Shown here piece after piece: positions 63,418-64,000 of a stretch of 64,000 bases of DNA. The first letter of the stretch is position 1, and each line of letters starts with the position of its first letter. The translations under genes were made by a program, and so were the position numbers. The stretch spans positions 248,001 through 312,000 of the forward strand of contig NZ_CP017941.1 of the NCBI RefSeq assembly GCF_002764115.1, given 5' to 3'. This DNA is from Phyllobacterium zundukense (GTDB lineage: Bacteria; Pseudomonadota; Alphaproteobacteria; Rhizobiales; Rhizobiaceae). The notes below the pieces were generated by a model. It saw only the letters and a list, made by a program, of their open reading frames with translations, made no database searches and had not been told where the DNA came from.

Positions 63418-64000
63418 TCAGAGTTGAGCAAGGCCGCCGTCGACGGCGACTTCGCTGGCGGTCATGAAGCTGCTGTCGTCCGACGCGAGGAAGGCGGCCG
63501 CGGCCGCGATCTCCGCCGGAGCGGCCATGCGCTGGAGCGGGGTCATCGCGCCGTAGGCCTTTTGGCCCTCCTCTCCGAGCGCTTCCTTCGCGAGTTCGGT
63601 CGCCGTCGCGCCGGGCGACAGCACGTTGACCCGGATACCGGTACCCTTCAGATCCTCCGCCCAGGTCCGTGCGAGATTGCGCACGGCTGCCTTGCTGGCG
63701 CTGTAGGCAGTGAATGCCGGGGCGCCGGTGGTCCCGGCGCTCGATCCCGTCAGGATGATCGAACCGCCCGGGCCCATCAGTGGTAGCGCCTTCTGGACCG
63801 TGAAGATCGTGCCCTTCACGTTGGTGTCGAAAGTGTCGTCGATGTGCTTGGCGGTGATCTGGCCGAGAGGAAGCGGACTTCCGGCCCCGGCATTGGCGAA
63901 GACGATGTCGAGGCTTCCGCGCTCGGCTTTCACCGCCGCGTAGAGCCGATCCAGATCGGCCTCATCCGAGACCGAGCCCTTCACCGCGCGGGCGTTGGGT
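63418..64000 (-). CDS. SDR family oxidoreductase, partial (continues past window)
   Basis: The C-terminal about 194 residues are here: FANAGAGSPLPLGQITAKHI, YSASKAAVRNLARTWAEDLK, and SFMTASEVAVDGGLAQL at the end. The N-terminal cofactor motif lies beyond the right edge. It is a paralogue of the SDR at 62615 and probably the first or second gene of that operon. Confidence 0.92.
   Translation of the reverse strand, partial: PNARAVKGSVSDEADLDRLYAAVKAERGSLDIVFANAGAGSPLPLGQITAKHIDDTFDTNVKGTIFTVQKALPLMGPGGSIILTGSSAGTTGAPAFTAYSASKAAVRNLARTWAEDLKGTGIRVNVLSPGATATELAKEALGEEGQKAYGAMTPLQRMAAPAEIAAAAAFLASDDSSFMTASEVAVDGGLAQL

Noticed and set aside
1..64000. tRNA or rRNA genes
   Set aside because: No cloverleaf-like sequence or conserved rRNA segment was noticed on either strand by eye; a covariance-model scan would be decisive.

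Overview
The window reads as an accessory region, probably part of a plasmid, chromid or genomic island, of a Rhizobiales alphaproteobacterium (Rhizobium, Agrobacterium, Ensifer or a relative). The evidence is GC-rich coding sequence dense in ABC importers with their own regulators, IS6- and IS5-type insertion sequences, and many broken genes. No rRNA, tRNA, CRISPR array or replication gene was seen. The assignment to a group is inference from gene content.

Layout. 0-9.7 kb: a peptide/opine-type ABC importer (four genes), an Lrp/AsnC regulator, two FAD amino-acid oxidoreductases (the second DadA-like) and a ridA gene cut off by an IS6 element; together these look like an import-and-oxidise module for D-amino acids or opine-like compounds. 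9.7-17 kb: TetR regulator, SDR and old-yellow-enzyme reductase; a cold-shock protein; a DUF1326/DUF2182 pair; a frameshifted DUF1194 gene; a Tat-exported metallo-beta-lactamase-fold protein. 17-25.9 kb: a second IS6 element, a ketopantoate-reductase-like gene, a polar amino acid ABC importer, a B3/4-domain protein, and a divergent PaiB-like/MocR pair. 26-36.5 kb: a Fic protein, then a graveyard of defence and metabolic genes (AbiE with its toxin gene broken, a decapitated UvrD-like helicase, two broken IS5 elements, fragments of aldehyde dehydrogenase, quinone oxidoreductase and SDR). 36.7-43.4 kb: an intact ribitol operon (AraC regulator, sugar ABC importer, ribitol 2-dehydrogenase, ribulokinase). 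43.5-50.1 kb: a VapC relic, an orphan amino-acid binding protein, and a run of small membrane or secreted orphans around a Sel1-repeat protein. 50.3-60.6 kb: a large CoiA-like zinc-ribbon/nuclease protein with a DUF2384-like segment, a set of short iterons, and two near-identical 344-bp repeats carrying the 3' half of a tyrosine recombinase that bracket about 7.2 kb of cargo (orphan gene, hydrolase, MFS pump, cyclophilin-like protein, LysR, DUF5996). 60.7-64 kb: a run of small redox/stress genes (methyltransferase, SnoaL-like, F420-type reductase, two SDRs), the last one leaving the window.

The most interesting signals are the recombinase duplication with its iteron-rich flank, the CoiA-like/DUF2384 fusion, the double palindromic operator of the AbiE locus, the small membrane-protein cluster, and four families of short degenerate repeats scattered over the window. 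Several start sites were moved from the longest open frame to a codon supported by a ribosome binding site or by overlap with the previous gene.
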